From: Rotaria sp. Silwood1
Lineage: Eukaryota > Rotifera > Eurotatoria > Philodinida > Philodinidae
DNA length: 64,000 bases
NCBI GenBank assembly: GCA_905250075.1
Contig: CAJNOP010000017.1
Location: 1,029,017 to 1,093,016, forward strand
Reading direction: 5' to 3'
Below, one piece after another: positions 51,350 through 63,094 of the stretch (position 1 is the first letter of the stretch; every line of letters starts with the position of its first letter). The translations under genes and the position numbers were made by a program. The notes below the pieces were generated by a model that was given only the letters and a program-made list of their open reading frames with translations, did not search any database and was not told the DNA's origin.

Positions 51350-51500
51350 CATGTCACCACTTTTTTAACAACTGCGTGGCAGTTACGCGCAATAGCCATT
51401 TTGCGACGCAGTTGCGCGTAACTGCGACGCACTGGCCGCATCTGATCTTAAAGAAATAGACTGTGTTCACTGCGACGCAGTGATCGCAGTGTCTGCTAAA
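51350..51500. repeat. GC-rich palindrome array (CTGCGACGCAG motif)
   Basis: In an AT-rich setting, this block is packed with CTGCG/CGCAG motifs in both orientations. CAGTTACGCGCAA (51380-51392) is exactly complementary to 51412-51424, and CACTGCGACGCAGTG at 51468-51482 is a perfect odd palindrome. The layout resembles the interiors of the hAT-like miniature elements nearby, but I find no terminal repeat or target duplication. Confidence 0.5.
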
Positions 51501-53002
51501 TTATTCGCTGTTCTTACAGTTGTTGAAAAAATAACCAATGATAAATAAATATCTTAAGTTTCCAATTCGATGATTTCTAAACGCTTTCAATGACGACTGA
51601 ATGGAATATAGACGGACACGTTTCCAGCAGACAAGCTCATTTCTTTCTTTTTCTTTCACGAAGACACTTGTAGTTAGTCTCTCACTTTATCAAGGTAAGC
51701 ATGATGAAACTTTCAAAATTCAAGTAGAAATTTTTTACCAAAAGAAGAACTTTTTAAGAAGAAAACGATTCTTTATAAAGCTCGGCCAAAGGTCTTTGGG
51801 GCTGAGGAAACCAAATCTATAACCAACCTTTCGAAATTTTAAGTTCTTTTTTTTCACAAAAATTTTTTTCATAAAAAAATTTCTTTTAACAAAAAAATGT
51901 TTTTTTCGTGAAAAGTGGTTTCATACATAAAAAAGGTTTTACGAAAGAACTGATTTACAAAAATATTTTTTTTGCAAAAAGCTTTTTCTATGAAAGAGTG
52001 TTTTGAAGAAAAGATCAGTTTTTTCGTATAAATTCTTTTTTGCTAAAAGAAATCATGTTTTTACAAAAGAGCGATCTAGAAAAAAGTTCTCGTAGAAAAA
52101 AATTTTTTTTTTGTTACATAATTGTTTGTGAGAAAATCAGTGTTTTAGTAAAACTTTTTTCGCAAAAGCTTTTCTTGTTAAATAAAAACTCATTTTCTTT
52201 ACGATAAAGTAAGTTTTTGAAAAATCAAATTCAAAATGTCGAGAAACCAATTCCAGATTCGGCTTCCTCGACGCAGAGACGTTTGATCAAACTGTATACA
52301 AAATCTCTTTTCTCTTAAAAAAACTTTTCTTTTGTGAAAAAAATGTCTACTTTAACTTCGGTTTTGTTAAAATTAGAATTTAAAGTTGAAGCCTGCTAAC
52401 TGAACCTGAACTTTAACCCTTTAAGTTTAAAGTAAGACTTTAACTTTAATGCAAAGTTTAAGGTGCCATCCTTATTCCGGTCTATCCCTTGACCAAACAG
52501 TAGATGATAATAAGACACACTTGTAAATGTCAATAGAAATGATTAAGTAGGCTCCTACTTATTATTTCTCAATATACTCAAATCCATTTTGATTGTACCA
52601 GCAGTTCATCTTTTTTTTTCAGTCAAAACTGGAATTCAGAAATTTAACATAATACATGTTCCAAAATTCGATGGTTAAGAACGTTTTTGTTGTATTAGTT
52701 ACAAAGATAAGTTATTGTTAAAATAAGATGACTACTGTTTCATTTTTGATGAAGACAGTCATTTTTCGCTAAAAATAGTAAAAAGCAATATTTTATCTAT
52801 ATGTAAACTCCAACCTATTCACGTGGTTTAGGTTTTGCATTGTTAAAAAGGGTATATTCTTGCCTGATATTGTAGTAGATGCGCAGAACAAATGATGTCT
52901 ACAATTTAGTACTTTTTTAAAGGGGATCTCTCTCTCTCTCTTTTACATCAAGATAGCTTGCTTTTAGTCATTGTTTTTGTATTTTTTTTATATTATAAAT
53001 AA
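51501..53002. repeat. Degenerate low-complexity blocks (TTTTC/GAAAA, then AACTTTAA)
   Basis: From about 51840 to 52340 the sequence is a string of TTTTTTC-GTGAAAA-like pieces. From about 52360 to 52465 it is an array of TTTAAAGTT/AACTTTAAA pieces. Both could be worn arrays of the type seen inside the miniature elements. A CT run lies at 52926-52941. No gene is seen. Confidence 0.4.
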
Positions 53003-53777
53003 ATGCTTCGCTTCAAGGCTTCTATATTAAAAACAACCAAGACACGTCGGCTACAGCGTCGTCAATCACGAGAAATGCTGAATCGTTTATTTGGTGATTA
53101 TAATACTAATGAAAGTGATGATGAAAGTAACATTACGGTTGGTGACCATAATCAATCATCTGAACGTGAGTTAAGAAATTTATCACCAAATGTTTCCTCA
53201 TGTTTACCATCATTCGAACCAATAAATTATCAAAACGATCAGTTTGACAACGTACATTCATTTGATGATCATTTATTAGACATGGATAATGGGACACCAT
53301 TATTTAATGACAGTTCCATAACTGTCAACAAAGCCGTACGTGAACTTTGCTGTTTCTTCACCGATTTCAATATAAACAAACGTACTGCAGTTCATCTACT
53401 TCGTATTATTAAAAGACTTTTACCAAAACCTAATAGACTACCAACATCATGGAAAGGGACCACGAAGGTATTAGGCTATGTATCAAGATCACAAACAACA
53501 TTTTTATGCTCAAGCTGCTTCCAACAATGTCAAAAGGGTCGATATGGTACTAAATTATGTACAAATGAACAATGTCCTATGAAAAATCGAATAATGAAAA
53601 GTACTGAAATAGTCGAACTTGTACATCTAGATATTCGTACACAAATACAAGCTATTTTAGATAGAAATCAATTATTACTTAATCGAAAAGGTTTGTATCC
53701 TACGACGGATGTTTGTTTCGGCGAATATTATCAAAGTCAATCAAATGCAACAACTAATCGTGTTACTTTAATCGTTC

Positions 53778-54228
53778 ATACGGACTAGGGGTGTCAGGGT
53801 TCCCGTACTTTGGAGTTCCGTTCCTAAGGAACGGGAACCCACACTGGGTTCCGGGTTTCCAGGAACGGGAACCCACACCGGGTTCCTAAGAATGAGGAAC
53901 CCTGTTGCAAATCGTTTACAACAGAAATTTAGGTAGGGTTCCCAGTTTTGGGGAACCCGGTTTGGGTTCCCGTTCCTGGGAACCCGGAACCCAGTATGGG
54001 TTTCCGTTCCTAGGAACCCGGAACCCAGTATGGGTTTCCGTTCCTAGGAACCCGGAACCAGGAGTGACTTGCTCAAAACGAAAGAAAAAGTATGTCTATA
54101 AACTCGAGCGTGTACAAAAAAGCATAGAAATGAATTTTCAACCGGGTTCCCATTCCTAGGAACCCGGAACCCATAGCGCGTTCCCGTTCCCAGGAACGGA
54201 ACCCGAAACTGACACCCCTAATACGGAC
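53778..54228. mobile_element. hAT-like miniature element (435 bp) inside the transposase exon
   Basis: The element spans 53786-54220 with 12-bp terminal inverted repeats TAGGGGTGTCAG / CTGACACCCCTA. It is flanked by an 8-bp target duplication ATACGGAC (53778-53785 and 54221-54228). The interior is a GC-rich array of GGGTTCC/GGAACCC pieces with spacer 'AGTATGGG'. The insertion lies after the codons for His-Thr-Asp, so the next codon is the TAG of the repeat itself. One copy of the duplication plus the right flank rejoins the conserved Tnp2 reading frame. No coding capacity. Confidence 0.95.
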
Positions 54229-55365
54229 GGGGCACCACTCGTCAAATTATCAAAACAAAGCATATGGCTCTGTTTTGCCTCACTAGTGGAATTATCTTCA
54301 CCAACTCGTGATTACCATAAAAATACTGTTATACTGTCACTATGGACGTCAAAAGTCAAACCTGATCCAAATACATTTTTACATGAAACCATCGAAGAAA
54401 TTTAACTACTTATTAATAGGGTACATCAATATTTATTAATGGACAAGAATATGAAATTACATAAGAACACAATATTTCGTATCTGTTCTTCCAGCTAAAG
54501 CTTTTTTTTGTAAAACTATTAGTTTTAATGGCTATTCAGCCTGTGCCGAGTGTTGCAGTACAGGTAGGTGTAATCATTTTGGAGGCATTCTTATTTTTCA
54601 ATCTGAAATATTTGAGTTTTATACGATAATATTTGTTTCGGATAACTTTCGACGTATTCTAAGTCATATTATAAAAATCGCCAAAGTTCTATAACACATA
54701 CAAGTTTAGGTTTCAAATGGAATTTGATTTAAAGAGTATTACTTAAAAACAAGTAACGTTCATCGTCAAGCGATTCACTTAGCCCTAGACTGATAGAATA
54801 CATGTACGGATGTAATAGCATAAAAAGCTACATTAAAAAAGTAATACGCAAAAATTGATAATATAACCAGTATATCTTAGGCGAGCAGAGAACTTAACTC
54901 GGAGAATTCTCACTCTCAGTAAAGATAATTCATTTTACAAATTTAATTTTTTTTGTCGTTTTTGTTTTATTTTTTTTTTGCTTTTATAAATATAAATAGC
55001 GTTCAATAAGATTAGACAAGAATACGATTTTTTTTGTAATTATATTGGCGCTATTTGTACGTACAAAAATATGAATTATATTATTCATAAAATTTGAGTT
55101 TTATTAATCAATATTTTATGCTTCAATTCGCGCATTAATTCTAAACTATTAATAAATTAGATATTCATTGATACAACATTGCAGAATCAATCCTACAATA
55201 ATGAATAATTTAAACGATTTCTTTAAATCCATACTGCTCATTTGGTCTGACTCTCACTAATTAAATGCTTTTGTAAGCCGTTTTACGCCACTACCCGAAT
55301 TATAGTTATTTCATTGACATTTTACCGATGATTATTATGGGTTCATTTACATCAGTCTTTAGATG

Positions 55366-56090
55366 GTCATTTGTGCCATAGTTACCGGAATAGTTGTTTG
55401 TACCATGGTTGCCATATGNNNNNNNNNNTCATAGTTACCGGAATAGTTGTTTGTACCATGCTTGCTATATGGTCATCTGTGCCATAGTTACCGGAATAGT
55501 TGTTTGTGCCATGGTTGCTATATGGTCACCTGTGCCATAGTTATCGGAATAGTTGTTTGTGCCATGGTTGCTATATGGTCATCTGTGCCATAGTTACCGG
55601 AATAGTTGTTTGTACCATGCTTGCTATATGGTCACCTGTGCCATAGTTACCGGAATAGTTGTTTGTGCCATGGTTGCTATATGATCATCTGTGGCATAGT
55701 TATCGGAATAGTTGTTTGTACCATGGTTGCTATATGGTCATCTGTGCCATAGTTACCGGAATAGTTGTTTGTACCATGGTTGCTATATGGTCATCTGTGC
55801 CGTAGTTACCGGAATAGTTGTTTGTACCATGGTTGCTATATGGTCACCTGTGCCATAGTTACCGGAATAGTTGTTTGTGCCATGGTTGCTATATGATCAT
55901 CTGTGCCATAGTTATCGGAATAGTTGTTTGTACCATGGTTGCTATATGGTCATCTGTGCCATAGTTACCGGAATAGTTGTTTGTACCATGGTTGCTATAT
56001 GGTCATCTGTGCCATAGTTACCGGAATAGTTGTTTGTACCATGGTTGCTATATGGTCACCTGTGCCACAGTTACGTGGTCGTTTGTACCA
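55366..56090. repeat. 53-bp tandem satellite, about 13 copies
   Basis: Units start CATAGTTACCGGAATAGTTG and recur exactly every 53 bp from 55377 through 56013, with a few substitutions per unit (GTACC/GTGCC, ATGG/ATGC, TCATC/TCACC). After 56066 the unit degrades into GTTTGTACC/GTTTGTGCC pieces with poly-A stretches up to about 56260. The array lies inside the 2.7-kb intron-like gap of the transposase pseudogene. There are no unique spacers, so it is not a CRISPR array. Confidence 0.95.
55419..55428. other. Assembly gap (10 N)
   Basis: Ten unknown bases fall inside the second unit of the 53-bp satellite. The period stays in phase across the gap, so at least this unit has the right length, but the true number of copies is uncertain. 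Confidence 0.95.
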
Positions 56091-56267
56091 AAAAAATGAC
56101 CGTTTGTGCCATAGTTACATGCTCATTTGTACCATAGTTACCTAGTTAATTTTAGTAAAAAAATGGCCGTTTGTGCCAAAAAAATGGTCACTTGTGCCAA
56201 ATAAATGGTCGTTTCTGCCAAAAACATGGTCACATGTGCCAAAAAAAATGGCCATTTTGACCGCGTT

Positions 56268-56308
56268 ACCGACAGACAGACCGACAGACAGACAGACAGA
56301 CAGACACA
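56268..56308. repeat. GACA/CAGA microsatellite
   Basis: CCGACAGACAGACCGACAGA and further GACA units directly follow the degraded satellite. A small hairpin (CCCTAG ... CTAGGG) lies just after it near 56327-56347. Confidence 0.8.
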
Positions 56309-58806
56309 GGTGAATTTCGGTTTCTAGACCCTAGCCTTTCAGTCTAGGGAATATATATTCAGGCGTAGCTACTTTATACGACCAGTAAATTTTGTGAGTG
56401 GATAATTCCAGACTAAGATTATATCCCATAGATAAGAAATATGGTCTTAAGAGTGATACTGGATTGCAATTTATAGAAACTAGTGATTGCCTTGAATATA
56501 TAAATACAAAAATTGATACATGTAGCAAATAAACCTTATCGTCTTTGCCTGTTTCATCCAAATTAATTTTTGACATTAAAAAAAAAATTTTGAGTTTCAT
56601 ATGCCGTCTCTAAACGAATATTAGCTATTTTCCACACACTTTAGAAAACTAGATAATTGATCTGACCATAGTGATAGAACATCTTATGAAATTAGGTTAT
56701 TAGTCCATCCATTGATCATCCGATCCCTATCATAATGAACAACAGAATCATACACTCCGTTTTAATCATGATACAGACGCTTTGTGAACTCTGCTCAAAC
56801 CATCAGTCAAAAAAATTATAAAAACAGTTACAGAGAATAGTAATAAAAAACATGCAACAGAAAAAAAATAATTCAATAAACTTGAACGTTCAATTTACTA
56901 ATTTGTTTATTGTACTACACGTTTTTTTATTAGTATTTTTCAACTGTTTTTATAATTTTGTTCTGATAGATAATATGAAGAGAGTTCATGAAACGTCTCT
57001 AATATGATAAAAAAGATGTTTATGATCTCTTATTCATTATGAAATATTTTCACCGATTGCCGTTAAAACGAAAGTCTCTTTTAATATATAGTATCAAATT
57101 GTAGCTTGAGTTTGAAGTAATCAATAATACCTATCACAACTAAGTAGTCTTCGGTAACATTGAGTTTTGATGTTTTTTTTATAGATAAATTTATTCTTGT
57201 TTTTACCTAATAAATCTTCTGTATTTGTGTTATAGGTAAATGGAGTGCTGAGCACAATATTGTGGTTTATCCATTTACTCGCAACAATCTAACAGTTCGT
57301 ACTCATAGTGCATATCTCGATGCAGCAAAAGAAGCACAAAAAAAGTCAACTCATGGCAAAGTCGTTCCAGTTGATGGCATCAAAGGCCTTTCTACTTTAC
57401 TACAGGTCTGCAAAATTCTGATTCATTTTTTTAGATTTTTGAACGTAGAAGGAAGTTGAATCATAAGGAGGCAAATATGACGTGCAATATCATTTGAAAG
57501 TTCAGATTACCAATGATTTAAGTTGAGCATCACAATTATAAATACATAATAAATTGAAAATCGTAGAAAGAAATGAATGTTCAAGTTCTTTTCATTCAGT
57601 TCATAGTTTTTACTTCAAATAAGATTAAAAAATTGTTTATAATGAGGTCATGGATAAAAGATAATAAGCGAAGCACAAATGGATCCATATCTTGTCTTTT
57701 ACATGTTCTTTTGAGTATCATTAGGGTTACACATTCTTACATCAATTTATATGCTGCTAAGTATCGTAACATAACTGTTGGTCTCCAAACAGTTTTTGTC
57801 GTGATATTGAGAGACTCACGACAATGACCATACATGATTTTAATGTATTTACATTTAATTTCTTAACTGATGAGAGTTCTAAAACAGTGTCGTAGGAGAG
57901 CAAGTACTGTAGGTTCTCTAAATGTTGCCCATGTCATAGTGAAAGTCACATCTTGATACCTTTTCGTGTTTCCGAAGTATTTAAAATTCGGCCAAGTTGA
58001 AAAAACTGTCTTGCATTAGAGCCATTAGTATCCAAAGTGTTATATGATATCAAATGACATTCTTACGATTCATAATGCAACTTTTTTTCTATTATATACT
58101 GTAGTTCATAATGTCAAATATTTATGCGCTTATCTAAGCTCCATCATTACACTAATTGCTGAGAAAGCCTTAAAGTATTGACATGAAATCGCCTCTGAAA
58201 TTCTGATTACGAGAAAGAAAATTTGAAAGTTAAAAATAAATTTTATTTGAGATAGTAGGCTTACCTATCTAGAATGACTTTATTCGTCAATCCAAACAAC
58301 TTTCAATTTTCTTCACTAATTCTACTTTTACTTTAGGTCTTCGAATATCCTTGTCAAATTGTATTTGACTACATGCACCTTATATGTCTGGATCATGTGC
58401 CGTGTGTTATCAAACGTTGGTGTCAAAATATTGATGAATCAATTGTACGTTTAATTGATGACTTAATCGGTCAGCTTCGTCTGCCACACAATCTGAACGT
58501 ATCTTTTTTGGATTCGATCGTAAACGCCGGACAATGGAAGGCAAAAAATGGTCGTTTATTCGTATTGAATGTTGGAGTACCTATTGTTACGTTACATCTT
58601 CCAAGACTTTTAGTATCTCACTTCTTACTTTATTCTGTGGCGGTGAAAATTCTTCATGCTTCTGAATCCATCGATGAAATTAATTTGGGCGAACAAATTA
58701 TGAATTATTACTGTAAAACTGCTCTTCTTCTACATGGTTCATCGGTGTAAATCTTCTCACTTCATGCTCATATTCACCTTGCACAACAAGTGAGACGTCA
58801 CGGTGG

Positions 58807-59364
58807 ACTTGGACTAGAGATCTGCGGGACAAACTTTTTCGTGTCCCGAATCCCGAATGTCCCGTCCCGAAAATTTTTGAATGATCCCGAATCCCGTTTG
58901 TCCTGTCCCGGAGTTTTTCAAAATGTTCCGGTCCCGAATGTCCCGTCCCGAATTATTTTTGAATTGTCCCGGAACATCCCGTTTGTCCCGTTGAACGAAA
59001 GAAATATAAAGATGTCGTTCTATTGAACAAGAAAATCAAGAAAATGAAGAAACAATTGACGAAGATGATAATGATGAACAGATTTGAATATATCTTGCAA
59101 TATTTTTTGTGTTTTTTTTTTGTTATTTATTTAAATATTGAGACATTTCTTTAAAATAAAAATCTAACTGAACGAGATATTTTGCAACAGAAAAGAAAAA
59201 TTCGGGACATTCGTTCTTTTCAAATTGTCCCGAGTCCCGTTTGTCCCGTCCCGAAAATTTTAGAATTGTCCCGGTCACGATTGTCCCGTCCCGAATGTCC
59301 CACGGGACGGGACATTCGGGATTTTTCGGGATTCGGGACTGTCCCGCAGACCTCTAACTTGGAC
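58807..59364. mobile_element. hAT-like miniature element (542 bp) inside the transposase exon
   Basis: The element spans 58815-59356. Its terminal inverted repeats are TAGAGATCTGCGGGAC and, at the other end, the complement of TAGAGGTCTGCGGGAC (15 of 16 match). The 8-bp target duplication is ACTTGGAC (58807-58814 and 59357-59364). Both ends carry arrays of TGTCCCG/CGGGACA pieces. The AT-rich centre holds an open stretch reading SIEQENQENEETIDEDDNDEQ then a stop (near 59010-59087), which could be the acidic tail of a former transposase. Removing the element with one duplication rejoins GGLG|HTSAF in frame. Confidence 0.93.
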
Positions 59365-60156
59365 ATACCTCTGCTTTTGCCTTCGAGTCTTGTGTTCGTT
59401 TTATTGAGAGAAAAGCTCATGGTAGCAAACATCTTGGAGCACAGATTTCATACTGGATTGATTTTTCAAACAATGATGCAAAATGAACCTGTCAAGCCTC
59501 CAACACTGACAATCAATAATGTATATATACTGATTTTCCAGAATTTTTCACTTTTGTAAACAACATTTTAGGAAATCAAATGGTTGGATGGTCGTCTCTG
59601 CTCGTATCTGACTGTATTAATTGAACAGATGGCAATCAATTCATTAGAATTTCACTCATGTAATTTTTACTTACGCCTCAAAGCTTTCTTCGTAACATAT
59701 CATACAATTATTTATGACCAATCCTTCAAATGTCAGAGTTATATTGTTTCATTTTTTGATTCTGCTTGTAACTTCGTACACTATGGCAATATTGTTGTTT
59801 TCGTGAAGAGAGGTTTGCATTTCTTTGCTCTTGTACAAAAGTATACGCTAAGTAAAAAATCTATCACAGATTATGTCGAGGTTCCATTTTCATTACACAC
59901 GAAAGTAAATGAATTGTTTCCATTAATGCAGCTGTCTAACGAATTTCTTCTTATTTCTGTCGAAAAGATTAAACATAAGTGTGTGAATATTCCATTTGAA
60001 GGTTTTTGCTGCTTATTGGAAATACGAATCGATTACGAACATGACTAGTTACCAATTTCTGAAAAATTAATAACTTTTTATTATTGCTTTTTCTCTTTTT
60101 TATTATATTTTGTATGTTTTAGATCATCAAAACGCAACGGATTATAAAACTTAAAC

Positions 60157-60560
60157 AAAGAACATTTTCGGATTTTCCAACGAAAATTAATGTTTATATC
60201 GAGCATTCAACAATTGACGATTATTACGTTGACGAAATATTCAAAGAAAAGCGCGCTGAATTTTGCATATATAAACTTAGAAGAAAAAGATCACATTCAT
60301 ACTTACACATGAAAAAATATTTCAGTTACAAAATAACAAGAAATCAAATCGTATAGTCATATTGTTATATGATAGTTTCTTCTCGTGTGGTAACTGCATC
60401 ATCTTTTCATGTAATTATGAATGTGATCTTTTTTTTTAAGTCTATATATGGAAAATTTATCACGCTTTGCTTTGAACGTTTCACCACAATGATAATCGTC
60501 AATTGTTGAATGCTCGATATAAAGATTAAATTTTCGCAGGAAAATCAGAAAATGTTCTTT
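60157..60560. repeat. 404-bp foldback of coding-like sequence
   Basis: The left arm (from AAAGAACATTTTCGGATTTT at 60157) is about 80% identical to the reverse complement of the right arm (ending at 60560) over some 175 bp, leaving a loop of about 50 bp. The left arm reads as protein (YIEHSTIDDYYVDEIFKEKR), and the right arm read on the minus strand gives a related one (IEHSTIDDYHCGETFKAK). This is either a foldback element or two inverted copies of an exon. A transcript would form a long hairpin. Confidence 0.75.
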
Positions 60561-62194
60561 GCTAGATTTTAATAATAATTAGTTCTATCTTATTCAGTTG
60601 TAAATATATCATTTCCAATTTATATATTCTAGATTTATGTTGAATAGTCATGTGCACAGAAAATGTATATGCTAAATATTACTTAAATCGTCGAGCCAAT
60701 GCTGAAGCTGAAGTATACAAACTTGTTTTATTTCCATCAGACAATTCAATTGCGGTCAATAAAGCACAACAGTGTTCTCCAGCAGAGCACGATGGTTTTT
60801 TTTTCGTACAAAGTGGAAAAAAAGATTCATGGGAGTCGTACTTGAAGAAGGTAAACAAGATTTCAAAATGAGATAAGTTTTTAAATAACTGATGATTTAA
60901 AGGATACAATAAAATCATTTTATGTAATTACTTTTAACACTAACCTAGTCATTCAACAATGGTCTTACTACCAGGTCATTGTAATAGGTCTTATTTTTAC
61001 ACTTAAGAAACTTTAAAATTGAAAACACATCTTAATAATTATAAGCATTGGTTTTTTATATCAATACACCTACATCTGTTGTTTACGATGGCAGACAGAT
61101 AATTTGCTTTAATTTACACATCGATTGATTTATTTGTCTTTGTAGGATCTCTGCTGCAATGCAGTAAAGCTGCTGTTCAATTAACTAAAAAGACTGTCAA
61201 TCCAGAAATTGAAAATGACTATGAACGAAACATCGATGAAAATCAATTGAAACAATATAATAGTAGGAGAACCATTAGTATTATTTTATTAATTACTTGT
61301 GCTATATTTTTGTATCACAGCAAGTACATCGGAAATATCTATTTTAAAAAGTATTGCATTTGAAGGCAAGCTCCTTGAAGTAAAAGATATTTTTATTTCA
61401 TATTTGAATATTTTGTAGAACAAAATTTTAATATTCAGCGACATACAGCATCTACGATAACAATGTCTGCTAAACATTCAGATATATTCGATAGTTGTTA
61501 TTAACAGATAAAGCAAATGTTATTTTTCTCGTAAGCAGATCATGTTAATAGTGTTCAATCATCAAGTAAGATTTTATGCAAGTTTTCCTCTGATGGATCT
61601 TTTTAAAGATAAAATGTGCTTCAATTTAGATGCGAACAATAATGATGATTTTTCAGCTGTACTGCCGCCGACAACAACACTAGGTGAATATTCTACATCA
61701 GCATCTCACATCGTACACAAATCGAACAAAAAGCATGATAAGTGTTTCAACCACAAACGATATAAACAATCTCAACATGAAACATCAGTCACGTTATTTG
61801 TACCATTTAACAATACAGACAGTGAATCTAAAGACAATGCAGACGAATCATCTGCTAATAGTCAACATCATGTTGATACTAATCAATTATTACAAGATCA
61901 AACACCTAAGTTTGCTGGTCATGAAGTAATAGAAAACAAGAAGTTAAAAAGTACATCAGCCAAATCGTCATCTTCATCTGATCAACAGCTAATGGCTTGC
62001 CTGAGTAAATTTGAATCTCAATATTTGGGACCTCTTCTTGTTGGACAAGAACGGATCGAAACGATGGTAAAAGGTTTATTTGCTAATCACAAGAAAATTC
62101 AAAACATCTTACGAAAACAAAAGGCAATTGATTACTTGTCCATTGATCCAGGATGTTACTTTACTTAATGTTTATTTTATAAACATAAATAAGT

Positions 62195-62660
62195 TCTAGA
62201 TATTCATGACATAATGATAAAGAAATTCTTTATTTTTCAAAAAGTAAATATTAAGAAATAAGTACACGTTTATTATTTATATTATATAAATAAAACCTTT
62301 ATATTTATAAAATAAAGATAAATGATTTCTTTATTTTTCAAAACAAAGATAAAATAAAAAATGAAGAAAGGTTGTTTTCTCTGTGTTAGTTAAATAGACA
62401 ATTACTTAGGATAACAACATGATATGTCAATTGATATTCTTTGTTATCATCAATATCATTTCAAACGTGTGATATTAATGAAAACTCAAGCTGATGAAAT
62501 TTTATTTATCTTTATTTTTTTAATATAACTATTTTGTTTATATTCATTTTTGTAAATAATAAAGATTTTTTTCTTTATGTCTATTTTCCAACATATAAAG
62601 AATATTTTGATCTTTACTTTACAAAAATAAAGATTCAATTTATACATATTCTTTATTGTA
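62195..62660 (+). repeat. Repeat family X, copy 1
   Basis: AT-rich sequence containing GAAGAAAGGTTGTTTTCTCT and ending near CATATTCTTTATTGTA. It is closely similar, in inverted orientation, to copy 2 at 63095-63460. Copy 1 has about 100 extra bases near its left end, probably an internal duplication. It lies in an intron-like gap of the BEN-like pseudogene and is rich in ATAAAGA/TCTTTAT pieces. Confidence 0.85.
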
Positions 62661-63094
62661 TAGAAGTATAAAAATAAATAAACACATGCCAGTAATTATT
62701 ACTATAATTTTGTGTTTTAGGTAAATAAATCATTACTAGATGTAGATGAAAATGAAGAATCGATCGACCATTCAAGCTTTCTAACTTCTTTGGTATGATG
62801 TTGCTGCTATAATAGATACAAAGAAAATGATCAATATCGAATTGTGTTAATTTAGGACTACAAATTAGCTGATGGTACTATTATTAATTTAATACAACGC
62901 AATGTTACTAAAAAACATGCTAATCGTTATGTACCATCTTTGATGGACCTACTTTATAAACTTGAAGAGATATCCGTTATGGAAGCAAAAGACTTACCAA
63001 AAGATGAAAGATACATGTTTTTAAAAGGTTTGTACACATTTCATTTTCATTTTTGCATCGGCAATAATAATGTTACTTTATTTGTATATTTCTA

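Larger units (their letters stand above)
53003..60048 (+). pseudogene. CACTA/Tnp2-type transposase gene, decayed and disrupted
   Basis: Remains of a DNA-transposon transposase of the CACTA (EnSpm, Tnp2-like) kind. The first exon begins MLRFKASILKTTKTRRLQRR, carries a Cys-rich patch (CSSCFQQC ... CTNEQC, about 53505-53580) and reaches the first catalytic-type Asp, IVHTD|G. There an hAT-like element is inserted (53786-54220). The frame resumes GAPLVKLSKQSIWLCF, then shows two frameshifts and a stop around 54400-54480, then CKTISFNGYSACAECC up to a donor near 54560. Later exons are 57236-57405 (KWSAEHNIVVYPF), 58337-58814 (with DYMHLICLDHVP, the second Asp motif, and a TAA at 58748-58750), a second hAT-like insertion at 58815-59356, then HTSAFAFESCVRF and a last exon 59572-60048 ending RIDYEHD. 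Terminal repeats of the element were not identified. Confidence 0.8.

Noticed and set aside
51780..52490. Complete transposon around the TTTTC/AACTTTAA blocks
   Set aside because: I looked for terminal inverted repeats and target duplications and found none that match.
53905..54159. 84-codon frame rich in Gly-Pro-Glu-Pro
   Set aside because: It lies wholly inside the hAT-like element and reads its motif array.
55377..56065. Possible CRISPR array
   Set aside because: Units abut directly with no unique spacers, and the context is eukaryotic.
55924..56145. 73-codon open frame in the satellite
   Set aside because: It is simply the 53-bp repeat translated; there is no sign of selection for coding.
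59182..59559. 125-codon frame across the right end of the 542-bp element
   Set aside because: Part is motif array and the rest is the transposase exon in the wrong frame.
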